Origin: Naganishia liquefaciens
Taxonomy: Eukaryota > Basidiomycota > Tremellomycetes > Filobasidiales > Filobasidiaceae
Direction: 5' to 3'
Length of the DNA stretch: 64,000 bases
Assembly: GCA_013423385.1 (NCBI GenBank)
Contig: BLZA01000005.1
Coordinates: forward strand, 824,502-888,501
The notes under the pieces were generated by a model, which did not search any database, was not told the origin of the DNA, and worked only from the letters and a program-made list of their open reading frames with translations. How positions within the stretch are numbered: position 1 is the first letter of the stretch; each line of letters starts with the position of its first letter. A program made the position numbers and the translations under genes. Positions 24,442 to 35,900 of this stretch are shown piece by piece.

Positions 24442-25578
24442 ATGCCAGGGGAGATGCTCCGTCCATTGCTGCGCCACGCACCACGACGCACCATGTCCAC
24501 CATCCCGCAAACCATGAACGCCGTTCTCTGCACGCGCGAGGGCGGACCCGAAGTCCTCGAGTACCGCACCGACGTGCCCGTCCCGCAGCCGCAGCCGGGC
24601 CACGTCCTCGTCAAGAACACGACGATCGGGATCAATTATATTGATACGTATTTCCGGTCCGGGCTGTATCCAAGCAAGAAGCCCGAGATCTTGGGTCGTG
24701 ATGGCGAGGGCGAGGTCGTCGCCCTCGGTGACGCCGGAGAGACGTACGGCTTGAAGCAGGGCGACCGCGTCGTCTACCTCGGCACGGGCTCGTACGCCCA
24801 ATACACCTCTATTCCTGCACTCCACGTCGCCAAGATTCCCGATGCCGTACCACCGACCATCGCCTGTGCGGCACTCTTGCAAGGCTTGACGGCGCTCACG
24901 CTCATCCGGGAATCCCACGAGGCGCGCACGGGGGAATGGTACCTCGTCCATGCCGCCGCCGGCGGAGTCGGTCTCTGGCTCGTTCAACTCCTCAAGGCCT
25001 TGGGCGCGCGTGTCATCGGAACGGCATCCACGCAGGAAAAAATCACCCAGGCCAAGGCGGCCGGGGCCGAGGTCATGTTGAATTATTCAGAGCCCGGGTT
25101 TGATCTCGTCGCGGCCGTGATGGACGCCACGGGCGGACAAGGGGTCGATGCCGTGTATGATGGCGTCGGTAAGGATACGTTTGAGGATGATTTGAAAGTC
25201 GTCAGGCGCAAGGGGAGCGTCGTCTCGTTTGGAAACGCATCCGGTGCCGTCCCGCCGTTTGCCATCACGTACGTCACAGGTGTCCCGTCCCGCACACACA
25301 TCCATTTGCCCCTCCAACTAATCTTGCCCCCGTTCACGCTTCGCCTCCCTCCCAGCAAACTCGCCCCGAAATGCATCAAACTCGCCCGACCCCAACTCTT
25401 TGGCTACGTTGCCACCCGTCCCGAATTCGAACGCTACACGAACGAACTGTTCACGTTGATCGCCGACGGCAAGGTCGACGTACTCGTACATGGAACGTAT
25501 GCGTTGCAGGATGTCCAGCAAGCGCATAGGGATTTGGAGGGGCGCAAGACGATGGGCAAGGTCTTGTTGCGGCCGTAG
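24442..25578 (+). CDS. ZTA1: NADPH:quinone oxidoreductase, zeta-crystallin type
   Basis: Two exons, 24442-25268 and 25356-25578, joined by an 87-bp intron (gtacgt...cccag) in phase (PPFAIT/KLAPKC). The protein is a medium-chain dehydrogenase/reductase of the quinone oxidoreductase subfamily: substrate-domain motif GINYIDTYFRSGLYP, then GRDGEGEVVALG, QGDRVVYLGTGSYAQY, the nucleotide-binding loop VHAAAGGVGLWLVQLLKALG, ASTQEKITQAKAAGA, YDGVGKDTFEDDLKVVRRKG and the end AHRDLEGRKTMGKVLL. It lacks the structural zinc cysteines, as expected for this subfamily. Likely reaction: one-electron reduction of quinones with NADPH. A start at 24442 gives an Arg-rich leader (MPGEMLRPLLRHAPRRT) that could be a mitochondrial presequence; an internal ATG at about 24493 gives the usual cytosolic length. 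Confidence 0.92.
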   Translation: MPGEMLRPLLRHAPRRTMSTIPQTMNAVLCTREGGPEVLEYRTDVPVPQPQPGHVLVKNTTIGINYIDTYFRSGLYPSKKPEILGRDGEGEVVALGDAGETYGLKQGDRVVYLGTGSYAQYTSIPALHVAKIPDAVPPTIACAALLQGLTALTLIRESHEARTGEWYLVHAAAGGVGLWLVQLLKALGARVIGTASTQEKITQAKAAGAEVMLNYSEPGFDLVAAVMDATGGQGVDAVYDGVGKDTFEDDLKVVRRKGSVVSFGNASGAVPPFAITYVTGVPSRTHIHLPLQLILPPFTLRLPPSKLAPKCIKLARPQLFGYVATRPEFERYTNELFTLIADGKVDVLVHGTYALQDVQQAHRDLEGRKTMGKVLLRP

Positions 25579-26105
25579 GCGCGGGATGGATGGGGCGCGG
25601 GGTCGGTCGGGCTCGAAATGTGGAATACGGAAAAGTTGAAATAGACAAACGAATCGACGGGGAATCGGCAATCACATCACAAGAGGTAGTCGCGCTTTTT
25701 TTCAGCCCAAAAATGCCTATAGATCAGATCACAACCACCGCGGGCTTCACGTAATTGCTTTGCCCAGCTGGGGGAACTAGAGATTGCAGGAAAACGACTT
25801 GCACTGGCTTGCAAGTTGTTCGTTAGTATTTGAGGAAAAATGGGGAGATCGCGCTTGGAATATCGTAAAGATGCGCTTGTCTCTTTGCGAAATCCATCAT
25901 GCTGAGATTGAGACTTGGATAGAGCATTAGGAGGATGCATGTAGGGCCTCCATCCTTGCGCCTTGAAAGCAATAGGTGAGATCAGATTCTTCATTCAGAG
26001 CATGTCGCTCATAATAGCGTCTATTCGCCTTCCTGAAAAGACAATGATGCCAACATGATGATGCATTTCTTGAAATACAACCAATTTGTCCTTTCCTTCT
26101 TCGCG
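25579..26105. other. Convergent intergenic region
   Basis: Lies between the 3' ends of the quinone oxidoreductase gene and the small membrane-protein gene. No gene or repeat seen. Confidence 0.45.
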
Positions 26106-26715
26106 TCAATGCAAGAATCGATCCACGATATATCCCGTCGCAAAAGCATATACGGCCTTGTGGAAGACATCAATCACCTGCTCGCTAACGGGCCAAGTCC
26201 TACATCGGCACTATGATCAGCTTCGTACTCGGATACAGGGAGAAGAGTCAACTTGCCAAGGTGGTGCGCCCACCTGCGTCCAATTCTCCAACGTCTGATC
26301 GATTCCGAGCCTTATTGCCGTAAACATAAAGTTTGCGAAAAACCCTACGAGTCCATACGCCGACATGATCCCGCGGATACCGCCCGCTAGTGCGCCTTGG
26401 CCATAGTGCATCGCATGGTTGAGTAAAAGACGTTGAGAGTCTGGTCTGTACGGGAGACCGAGGAGGCGTTCGAGCGTGTGGGCAGGAACGTAAGAGTTGG
26501 GTCGGCCAGTAAAGGTTTGTTCAATCTTTTCGCTGAACGTCATGCTGCAGGAAAAGATTTTCAGTACGAATCTGAGCATATCAAGGTATGCGGACGTACA
26601 TGCCCACGCCGAGGGCTCCGGCGGCACAGCCATACAAAAACGCCGTCCCGATGGATTCCTTGGACAGCAGGTTGGGAGTCGGGCGCGAGTTGTCGTAGTA
26701 GGGGTTCTTTGCCAT
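26106..26715 (-). CDS. Small conserved membrane protein, function unknown
   Basis: Three exons. The start ATG at 26715-26713 begins MAKNPYYDNSRPTPNLLSKE, then a glycine-rich membrane segment AFLYGCAAGALGVG. A 54-bp intron leads to the second exon FTGRPNSYVPAHTLERLLGL, HAMHYGQGALAGGIRGIMSA and FFANFMFTAIRLGIDQTLENW. A ~100-bp intron (gtgggc...gcgagcag) leads to the last exon VIDVFHKAVYAFATGYIVDR ending FLH, stop TGA at 26108-26106. About three hydrophobic helices in ~145 residues. The Gly-rich helices superficially resemble mitochondrial Tim17/22-type or complex I accessory proteins, but I could not match a family. Confidence 0.65.
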
Positions 26716-27510
26716 GGTGAAGGGTGTGAATGCTGGATTCGATTCGCACGCAAGTGGAAGAATCGAGGACGATGTTGTGTCTTGTCCATCTCTGCTGTCG
26801 CTGACGGAAAAGGTGCAAGCGGCAGGAACCATGGTGACGTCAGATTCGGCCGGCACGTGATTCAGGGGTAATACTCCGGGAAATCATGAAACGACGTCAA
26901 TCGAGTCCGTGGGCGGTCAAGTATTCGGGGCGCAGATTCGTAGAAAAGATTTTCAAAGACCATACGTCGGTATAGAACCGACGGTTCTCCTGTAATGTGT
27001 CGGATCATCCATTTTGCCAACTTTTCGCGTGATTGCACCGAAACAGTACATATTTGGACTTGACCCGAACACAATGATGAAAAGGTATCGAAGCATTCCC
27101 TTATTGCGCAGCGTCTTGTTCAGTTCCTTTAAATGATCAGCAGCATGATCACAGCGAGTCCCTGGACATGCTCCCCGCAGATGCTGGTCCAAGAGTTTGC
27201 GGGCCGTTCTTGCCTTGCTGTACAGCATGAGGGGTACGCTCGCATCACATACGTGTGCCGGCGGCTTTCCAGCATTTCTGAGTTGCAGCTTCAGCTCTCG
27301 ACGACTTTGTCCACATGTCGCAATGTTACACTCATTCAGTGTAGTCATCGTGCAAGATCCGCTACCAGAGCCTCCCCGGCCGCGCGGACAGTCACCGGAA
27401 CACAAGACGGATCCAAGCGTGTTGCCCGCTTGATTCTACGACTGATATGCGACAACCCGCTTGATTCTATAATTATCTGACAACTTCCAGCATCTTCGGA
27501 CCACGTCACT
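26716..27510. other. Intergenic region
   Basis: About 800 bp without a supported gene. The left part is the promoter of the small membrane-protein gene and the right part the 3' flank of ureG. Frames on both strands are short and inconsistent. Confidence 0.4.
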
Positions 27511-29234
27511 CTAGTCTGCCCTCTCCTTTCCCTTGCCGTTGACTTCAGACAACGTCTTGCCCTTGCCGACAGCGCCCGACGCCCTCCACGCGCCTAATAT
27601 CGCCTCCATGATCTCGGCCACCCCGTCGCCGTGTCGGACCGAGGCGAAAATCGTCGGACCACCTTCTCGCATGATGGCGGCGTCGCGCTTCATGACGTCA
27701 AGAGAGGCACCGACGTGGGGTGCCAGATCCGTCTACGAAAAAGGGTCAATACGAATTTCCCGCGATGATGGGTTGGGACAGACCTTGTTGATCACTAGGA
27801 GGTCCGACTTTGGGAGGGGGAAGGTCAGGAATTGAGAGCTAGTGGTGTTGCGATTATACGCACTTGGGAAATACCAGGGCCGCCCTTTCTTGGAACTTTG
27901 TCACCACCACTCACGTCAATCTGTCGTGCAAGAAGTGGGCGTTGACACCATGTGGAAAGATATTCCCACTTACGACGTAGATGATGTAATCTGCCAATTC
28001 ACGTGAGTAGTTGGCTAGAGAGAACAGGGGTGAATCAGCAACCTGGTCGAGACCCGTATTCAACGAGGGTAGACATCGAGAGGAAGCACGGGAACGACCT
28101 GGATTCCCCAGACATTTCTCCATTCGTGCGTTCGAACAGCCAATTACAGACGCAAAGGGCATTATTGCTAACAACGGTTGCGAGACGCCCATAATGGTCC
28201 GACAAGCCGATATGCTCACTTACCGGCCAAATTATCGCCGCCGCTCTCCACAAATAGCAGCTCGGTCTCAAACACGGCCTGCAGCTCCTCGAGCGCGTGC
28301 ATGTTGGCCGAGATATCTTCCCGAATAGCGGCGTGTGGGCACCCGCCCGTCTCGATTGCGCGAATACGGGACGCCGGGAGGGCCTCGTTGCGGATAAGGA
28401 ATTCTTGGTCCTCCTAGAGATAGTGGAAAGAGCGTTAGTCTTGCGATGGGGTTGGCGATACAGAGGGGCATACCCTGGTGAAGATATCATTTGTGACCGC
28501 AGCTACATCATTCTGAAGATCAGTCCTCTCATTTCTCGCACGATTCCGGGTGGAGATTGACGCACCGATGTTGTACTCGTCCCTCAGAGCCCTACAGAGC
28601 GCCAGCAGCAACGCCGTCTTTCCCGATCCAACGGGTCCTCCGATACCGATAGTGAAGGCGCGTTCCTCCCAGTCTCGGCCTGAATAGTCTGGCATGTCCC
28701 GTTCGGAAAATTTTCCTGGAGGGCGGAAAGAGAAGGGGTTAGTGGGCGTATTTAGGAAAGTGTCTGAGGGAAGATGCGCCCATTGGTACCGCGACCTGAA
28801 TCGCATCACAGGACACGGTTGGACACTAATGCCTTACAAAGGCCGGGATTGCACGCTTGCGAACTCTCCTTATTTGACAAGACCTTGACTAGTTCGTCCG
28901 GTAGTCCTGCTATCAGCTTTCCCAAGGAAAAATCCAACTTCCCCTCCACAGAGCGCTTCAACCTTGGTTCTCCTTCCACGCTCACTTCCCGTATTTCAAC
29001 GCCTCTTGCAAATCCTGTCATCCGGCACTTCGCAAAGAACTTACCAGGATCCTCCAAATGCTCATGCGTATGTCCATGCTCATCCGGCGTCCACGTTCCT
29101 CCGGGGCCATGCGTGTGCGCATGCTGGTGTTCGTCCCCGCCGTGCGAGTGGTGATTGGCGGGCGTCGCTTGCGCTTGGAGGAGCGCGTGAGAGAGGCGGT
29201 CCTGAAATTGGCAGTTGGGCTGGGAGTCGGTCAT
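27511..29234 (-). CDS. ureG: Urease accessory GTPase UreG
   Basis: Start ATG at 29234-29232 ([14 protein letters not shown]), with about eight exons and a first intron of about 330 bp. The N-terminus is His-rich ([19 protein letters not shown], then DEHGHTHEH), as expected for nickel binding. After [20 protein letters not shown] comes the P-loop [19 protein letters not shown]. Then [83 protein letters not shown], the guanine-specificity motif [16 protein letters not shown] and the last segment [20 protein letters not shown]. UreG hydrolyses GTP with UreF/UreD to load nickel into urease in the cytosol. Urease and the other accessory genes are not in the window. Confidence 0.95.
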
Positions 29235-30172
29235 TTTCGATTTTGTGGGATGAGATGCAGGGGAGAGGAGAACAAGTAGAGTCAACGGAAAAAGAGTTGT
29301 CCACCAATAAGCTAATAAGTACGTACAGTCTGGGCGCGGATGCGAATGAGCTAGCTTGGCAACCACGCGCGCTATCTCGGTCCGGGATCTTCGGAGCAGC
29401 CGTCCAAGGGGAGAACTTCGGGGCGATCAGGTATGATTGGTGTGGATACTCGGTATACTCTTGGGAAATAGGGTAACGGAAGCCAGATCGGATCCAAAGG
29501 ATCAAGGGGCAGGACAGGAAGGCATGGCGGAGGCGGTCCAAATCATGGCAGGCTGTATCTCAAGCTGTATCGCATCGGTTCTCAATTTTTGTTGGGGCCC
29601 TTGTATCGGTCCCCCGCGGATCCGCGGAGCCTCAGTCGACTGAAATAGGTTGAAAGAAAGTCTATCTTGCGAAAGAGTCACTCCGTATCAAAATGATTGC
29701 AATGATATGCGTGCCATCTTATTCGCACAGCTATAGCCTTCAGCGTGAGCACGAAACCTCATGCCCGCACGCCTTCTCTATGGGAGAAAGTTGTCGTTTA
29801 TCTCGCTCGAGGTTCGCGTGCACAGCAGCACTGAAGAATTCGTTGGACTAAAAGCTTCCCAGCTTTTTCAAGATGGCCGATTTATCGGTCTGGTGCTTGA
29901 CTGTCATATCAGAACGCTGAAATTCTATCAGAACCTCGTTGAAAGCTTTTCTGAAAGCGATCATCGCCTTCCAGCAGTCAAGGCTATCGAGACAATAAGA
30001 ATCTCGCATTGACTGCCGATCGCCGCTGATGGGTCGCGATATGAGCTTGATTAGGAGTTTATGCCATGTCGGATGCCCGGGAACTTGGTCCCTGAACTAT
30101 CGCTCTTGCTGTTGAAGCTACTGAATCTCCTGAAACTCCTGAAATAGTCCTTGTACATTGGCTATCATCGCC
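29235..30172. other. Divergent intergenic region
   Basis: Upstream of both ureG (minus) and the next plus-strand hypothetical gene. Short frames only; a small plus-strand frame at about 29761-30012 has no support beyond being open. Confidence 0.4.
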
Positions 30173-31000
30173 ATGGAAACCGGGACCTCAGAATCAGTAA
30201 CGCGGACGAAAGATGCAGCCCGTGAAGACACCGCCGGGGAGGAACCACCGCCACAACTTTCGAGTATCGTGCTGGATCCAGCTATCGTCGCCGAGTCATG
30301 GAAGACAATCCGAAGTTTCCTGCCTGAAGGCTACACGGCCGGTGATGCCATTGCACCTGATGATGGGGATAATAAAAACGCGAAGCCTGCGAGACAGGAG
30401 GAGAGGGAGCGTGATGAAGAACCGGAGAGCGGCTAGTTGAAAAGAAAGACGATGAACGAGGCGTGGGCGGAGATCCGAGCGAACGTGGTACGGATACATC
30501 AAGCAAGAGGAATTGATTTCTCTAGCGAGACAACACAGCAGCAGACCACTCAGAATGATTATCGATCAAAGCCTGGCGCAGTGCATAGTACCACTGCTGC
30601 TACTTCGTCACCGAAGCTTTGCACACATACCGCGGACGCAAAAGGCACTGTCTATCATCCAGAGCGTATCAATCGCAAGCGCAAGTCAAATGACATCAAC
30701 TTCCACCGTCGCCGACGTCTTGTCGAACATTGGATCGACAAGCACCGCGATTGCGCATCTGAACCGCAGGGCGACGTGTGCGACGTGGGCGAGATAAGCG
30801 TCGCTACGGGAGACAGGCGAGTCAGCGTTGGGTCAGATGTGGAAGTGGGACGAGAGCTGGGAAGCCCGTTATCGATGCTGGACATAGCAGAGCGGGCCGT
30901 TGCAAGGCCGCCTCGCGGTCTTGGAGAGGTCAGTCAGAGTTCGATGAGATCAGCAGGTAAGGGATCGATACAGCTGGGCGACAGAAGACGGGAAAAATGA
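30173..31000 (+). CDS. Hypothetical protein with an in-frame TAG
   Basis: ATG at 30173 begins METGTSESVTRTKDAAREDT and runs to a TAG at 30434-30436. The same frame continues directly beyond it (KRKTMNEAWAEIRANVVRIH...INRKRKSNDINFHRRRRL) to a stop near 31000. Both halves look coding: acidic, then basic with a possible nuclear signal. No intron that removes the TAG while keeping phase could be found, so this is two genes, a gene with a nonsense change, or a gene with an intron I failed to see. No family recognised. Just downstream, a possible donor gtaagg near 30956 and acceptor at about 31023 do not join in frame to the next gene. Confidence 0.35.
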
Positions 31001-31045
31001 TGTACTCTTTACCATGTTGACAGAGGATTCTAAACCCTCGCAAGT

Positions 31046-33817
31046 ATGGATTCCTTCTATGAAACCATGCTTCCGTTCGATCCCTGGGCAAACTTTGAGA
31101 CCGTGACGACCGTGTCCCCAAGGAGAATCAACCCCGCCATGAAGGCCATGCCGCTAGATTCGATGATGTCTTTACCGTCGAATCCCGCCATCATCTTACT
31201 TCAGCAACCCGAAGCGTTGGCGCAGGTCGAAACGAAACAGATCCCGGCTAGCAGTGATCTTTCCGGAGGCGCCAATGCCAGGCAAGATCCAGTCACTCCA
31301 GTGGAATTCTCTGTCGTCGGTGAAAGCCGAAAGAGATCGTCCTCAGTATCGGTCCAAGACGATCAAGATACGCCATCTGACGAAGGTACGAGGACTTCTG
31401 GCGTGACATCTGAAGACCAATCGCCATCTGTCATGGCCGACGAAGGAACGAGTCAGGCCGCCTCAACTACCGCTTCGCTCGATGAGATTGAGAAGAACAC
31501 CTTCCTAGCCAACGACAATCAGAAAAATGCTCTCAAAAAGAATTGTACGGAGAAGTCACTCGGCAGAACGCTATCGCCGCTTAATGGAAACCCGCGTGAG
31601 ACTTCATCTGTCGGAGACACGAATGAGCGTAGCGCCGACGCGCTTGTTCAAGCTTCGAACGCTGTCCTCCACAGCAAAAGGGCTCATTCAGAAGAAGAGC
31701 AGCAAGTTCTGTCGTCGTCAGACTGCGGTAAGAGTACAGAAATGTCAACACTTTCAAGTGACAGTAACGGTGAGACCAGCAGCGGAAAAGATATGTCAGA
31801 TGATGCGGTGTACCTCTCAGCTGAAGAGGACCCAAACGAGAGTTGCAGCGACAAGTCGAGCGTCATCGAGCAAAAGGTACCGCTGGTCGTTGCAGATCCG
31901 GGGAAAGAGGTAGACGACGAAGCGTCTCGACAATCTGGGCTTGGTACACTTGTGTTGTCTGACCTGATGCCCAACGCGACATCCGTCGTTAACTCATCGA
32001 CCACTCTCGTCATATATCCAATCGATAAATCGCCTGTAGGAACCGCCTTGACATCCACTATCCCATCAGTAGAGCAGTCAGTCGACATTGTCGATGTTGA
32101 ACCCACTCTAGACGCGATCGGAACGCCGAAGTCTACCGTGACAACCACCACGTCTTATAATGTCCCCGTCGTAGATCTTTCAATGCAATCGGAACTGAGG
32201 GGAACGGCTGTTTCAGTGTTTGGAAACACTGGACTCCTAATCGGTGTGCCAGTAGCAGCAGAAACGCACGCACCGATTGCCGAACCACCAGTCTCGGCTA
32301 CCGCATTATCCAGCATGTTGTCAGGCGTGGCTGTGGTATCGGACCAAACAAAGACGGATAAAGGGTCACAGACGGAAATGTTTGATGATAGTCAGCGTGG
32401 AGTGACATCTGTGCAGACTTCAGAAGGATCGCTCAAGAAACAGGTAGGTCCAGTGAGCCGCTTTGAGAGGACTTCGCTATACACACTGTACATTCAGATT
32501 ATTGCGGAGCATGTGCGGACCTATGATCTGCAGGATCAGCGTGGTGCCGAACAGCTAGAGGCCACTGTCGGTCGCACGGAAGAAACGAGTGCGAATGAGC
32601 ACAAAGAAGTTAACTCAGATCGGTGGGCAACGCACGTTCCATCTTCCACAGAGCCAATGAAGATCGAACGCTTGATGACAGCGCATGACTGGTCGCAGGC
32701 TACAGCAAAGGCCAAAGACAACGGCAATTACGATACAAGTCATTTCGATTGTTCGTGTCAGCCGCGTGACAAGGCTGATGTTCTGGCGGAAGGTCTATCA
32801 CAAAAACTCCACGAGATCACATTCGATGACAGAGATCCTGAACGGGAGGCTCCCTCGCAGCACGCTTCTCCGAATAGCGGTATTGCGAGATTCATTGAAG
32901 CGCCGGAGTTGGGAGTATCTAGGCGTCAATACTTTTTCTACTTCAGCGGGATTCCAGCTGATCCAGCCCTCGTTTTCGACCCCGAGCTCAATCCACCACA
33001 AAAAGATCTGCTAGAGATGCAATTGTCTACGTTTCAACCGAAGACAAGAAGAGTCATATTGGAAGAGCTGTATTCCGTACTCACTCGAACCTCAATTGAC
33101 GGTCATTTCGCCGCCTTGACGTCTTGTAGCAGGGTTTGGTTCCCAGAACTCGCCATGATCAGTCAGGACATTCCCCTCGGTTCAGCATGGCGTTACCTTC
33201 TTCGCGAATGGAGTGTCGCCAACATTGAGTACGACCAGACGGGAGACACAGTGACGATCCGTCACGTGGGAGCTTGGCTCATCTTGCAGAACATCTTGCT
33301 GGCGGAACCTCAAAATGAATTCAATACTTCATGGTCGCAAGACGCAGCTTTCCCGGAACAAGGTAAGCACGCCCCTTCAACCTCGCTGGATGCGCTTTAC
33401 TCATCTATCTGACTTCAGTAGGACGCATGATGTCCAAGGATTCGGAATTTTCCAGTCACATCCAACGACTATACGATGCGCGTTTCATCACCGGCGCTGA
33501 TGTCGAGAAGATGATTCTGAGAAATACCAGCTCCGGCGCAGATGCGAGATATGTCAAGGAGCTCTGTTTTCTCTTCGCCCTCTATATTTTGCAGCCTTGT
33601 CATCATCCTACGCCTAACAAGTACACGACAATCTGCCTGAGTCGGCTAGGACGTGCCAGTGGTGAGGCCGGGCTATCCAGAGCGGTGCGCGATCTTTGCA
33701 AGGTATGTGAAATAATGGTTCATTGCATAGTCTAGTCCCGTTCCTCTGACGTATTTCACTTAGGCGGTGGTGAACATTACGAGGGCCAAATTCCGGGTAT
33801 GGGAAACGACCGAGTAG
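31046..33817 (+). CDS. Large disordered hypothetical protein
   Basis: Three exons: 31046-33362, 33419 to about 33701, and about 33762-33817 (ending FRVWETTE, stop 33815-33817); junctions keep phase. The protein is about 880 residues. The first ~620 are rich in Ser, Thr, Glu and Asp with no regular domain, and probably disordered (for example DQDTPSDEGTRTSGVTSEDQ). The last ~260 look folded: RRQYFFYFSGIPADPALVFD, LLEMQLSTFQPKTRRVILEE, GSAWRYLLREWSV, IRHVGAWLILQNILL and, after the intron, IQRLYDARFITGADVEKM and LCFLFALYIL. I do not recognise this C-terminal region; a regulatory or scaffold role is only a guess. Confidence 0.6.
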
Positions 33818-35167
33818 AATGCAATTCAAGGAGGGCAATGTGTTGCTCTATTCTGTATCATTCTGCTATGCTACTGAGCATAGAGTGTCTCATGCGACGC
33901 CTTACACAATATACGCTCGAATTGTAGCGACTTGTGGAATCGATGGGCGAGAAGTCTTTGCAATACTGATTGAAAAGGTTACGCGACCTTAATCTGATTG
34001 AGCTCCGAAACCTTGCTTCCAACCGAGAGCAGTTAGGAGAACAATACAGGCAACGTGGACAGACCAATCTCAAAGGTATCAATCAATGCTTCAGGTCGCT
34101 CAATCCGTTTGTAAGAAGCACTCCGAGCACAATGTGCGAGCTTGTAGCACTTCCTGCCGCCAGCTGGGATACTTGAAACCATGACATTGCTTGAAATGAT
34201 TGAGACGCTATGTGCTATTATCGCTTACAAGAAGCTGTATTGACCGAGCAGGAGATGATTCCATAATTAAGTCGCTGCGTGCTGCACGGTATAATGGTTC
34301 GAGTGGACATGACTCAAAGGGAATCACCAGGCGATGATCTGTGGAGAAGATGAACTAGTACTTCAAAGAACTGTCAGCTGCTGAACGTCGTCTCACTTTG
34401 AGGAACGCTTCCTGATTCAAGCGCGACACTCAGAATGAGGGAAGAGACCGGCACACCGAATCCGCTGAAACAGCCGAAACAGTCGCAATGCCCAAGTTCT
34501 CTGCCTCTACTCCATTCGCCCGCTCAGCTGTGGACACGGAAGATGCAAGAATTGCTAGACCGTTCGTAGTGATTGGCGAATGTCAAGACGTTCCAAATAG
34601 CGTGAACATGATGAGAGCATGCCCTGATACACGCGAGTGACGATTTAGCTACTCGGTTGCTTCATCAGCCACATCCGGAAATTGCGTTTGTTACGGCTGC
34701 ATAAACGGATGAAGTATAAGGCAAAAAAATGACTTATCATGAGTACAAGGCAAGAACTGGTGCTGGTGTCGCATTACTGGAGTCCCGCCGGGAAAGGCGT
34801 CAGGCGCGACGCGTTCAAGGGCCGAAGCAGCGAATGTAATCGTTTTGTCCGTCTCTGCTTTCCACTAACTCGTGTCATCGTTAAGTCGAGTCAATATCGC
34901 TCTTTCGATGCGCAAACTCGACACCTGGGAAATTCGAGACTGATCATGCGCTCTGCAAAGTACTTAATGAGGAGCTGGTTTCGTCTACCGCAAATGGGGA
35001 TGGCACGGCGAAGCGGTCATTCGCCACAACCAGGTCGTAACGTTACGCCAACTTCCTTTCGCCCTGATCCGCCTTCTGCCAAGCAGCTAGTACAATTCAA
35101 AGCTCATACTTGGTCATGACTCTCGGGAAAAGCGTCATGTCTATCTACAATTCTGGCATTCTGGACA
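33818..35167. other. Long region without a supported gene
   Basis: About 1.35 kb with short frames in all phases and no consistent splice structure. A 126-codon plus-strand frame at 34739-35119 has no domain-like composition. No repeat or RNA gene was recognised. Confidence 0.4.
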
Positions 35168-35253
35168 TGGGTTTGAACATTCAGCGAATCACCGTGTCCT
35201 GCGCCAACGACGACGGCCCGGCTGTCGTGAGCACGAAGTTCTACTGATGCGGT

Positions 35254-35704
35254 ATGTTTGCTGTTCGTCCAATTCGTGGTAGCACGGCGCTAAAAGGAAG
35301 CCTGACAGACGAGGACTTGGAAGAACCTCTTGTTCTGCCGAAGATCCTACAACAGGCAACAAAGTGCGAAAGGTCAATGCGTGCCTTGTATGCCAAGAAC
35401 GCTATCTACGCCGCTCGAAGGGGTAAGTTGCGAGCATGATCGTCTAGTTTGATCTAGGGGACTAAACCCGTCTTTTGAATCAGCTTGCTGGGGTGACCCG
35501 ATAGTCTCGGTGTCGGGGAAACACCGCAAACACGCCGTCCAGCCTTCTCAGAAGGTCAAGGCAAAGTCACTTCAACTTGAGGAACGGATCAAGGCGCTCG
35601 AGAAGCAGCTCTCCGAAGAGCAAGTCAAAGTTGCAAAACTGGAGATGCGTCAGAGAATGGTTGCATATCTGCAAGCGGTAGCGTGTGTAATATGCCTTTC
35701 TTAA
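35254..35704 (+). CDS. Small coiled-coil hypothetical protein
   Basis: Two exons can be read. The first (from ATG at 35254, MFAVRPIRGSTALKGSLTDE) ends near 35421 at a gtaagt donor; an intron of about 62 bp ends in aatcag near 35483. The second gives ACWGDPIVSVSGKHRKHAVQ, then a heptad-like coiled coil (LEERIKALEKQLSEEQVKVA) and a stop near 35704. An earlier ATG at 35168 or further 5' exons are possible, since the same stretch could be an intron (gtatgt...aaaag). About 130 residues, function unknown. Confidence 0.45.
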
Positions 35705-35900
35705 ACGCCGTGCATGTCTGATCTCCTGCAACTCTAGCTCTGAGAGCGGGGATTCAGCCTGAAAATCATGTCGCTCAGACGCTTTCTATTTCTTTCGAAT
35801 GATCGGCAGAATGTATCGTCAATTATGCGCTGTTTTCATCCTCACGTGCAATCCATCTACAACCAATGTAAACCATCTATGTATCTATTGTCCCAGCATG

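Noticed and set aside
26953-27405. 150-codon minus-strand frame
   Set aside because: Composition is not domain-like, competing frames overlap it, and no family or splice context supports it.
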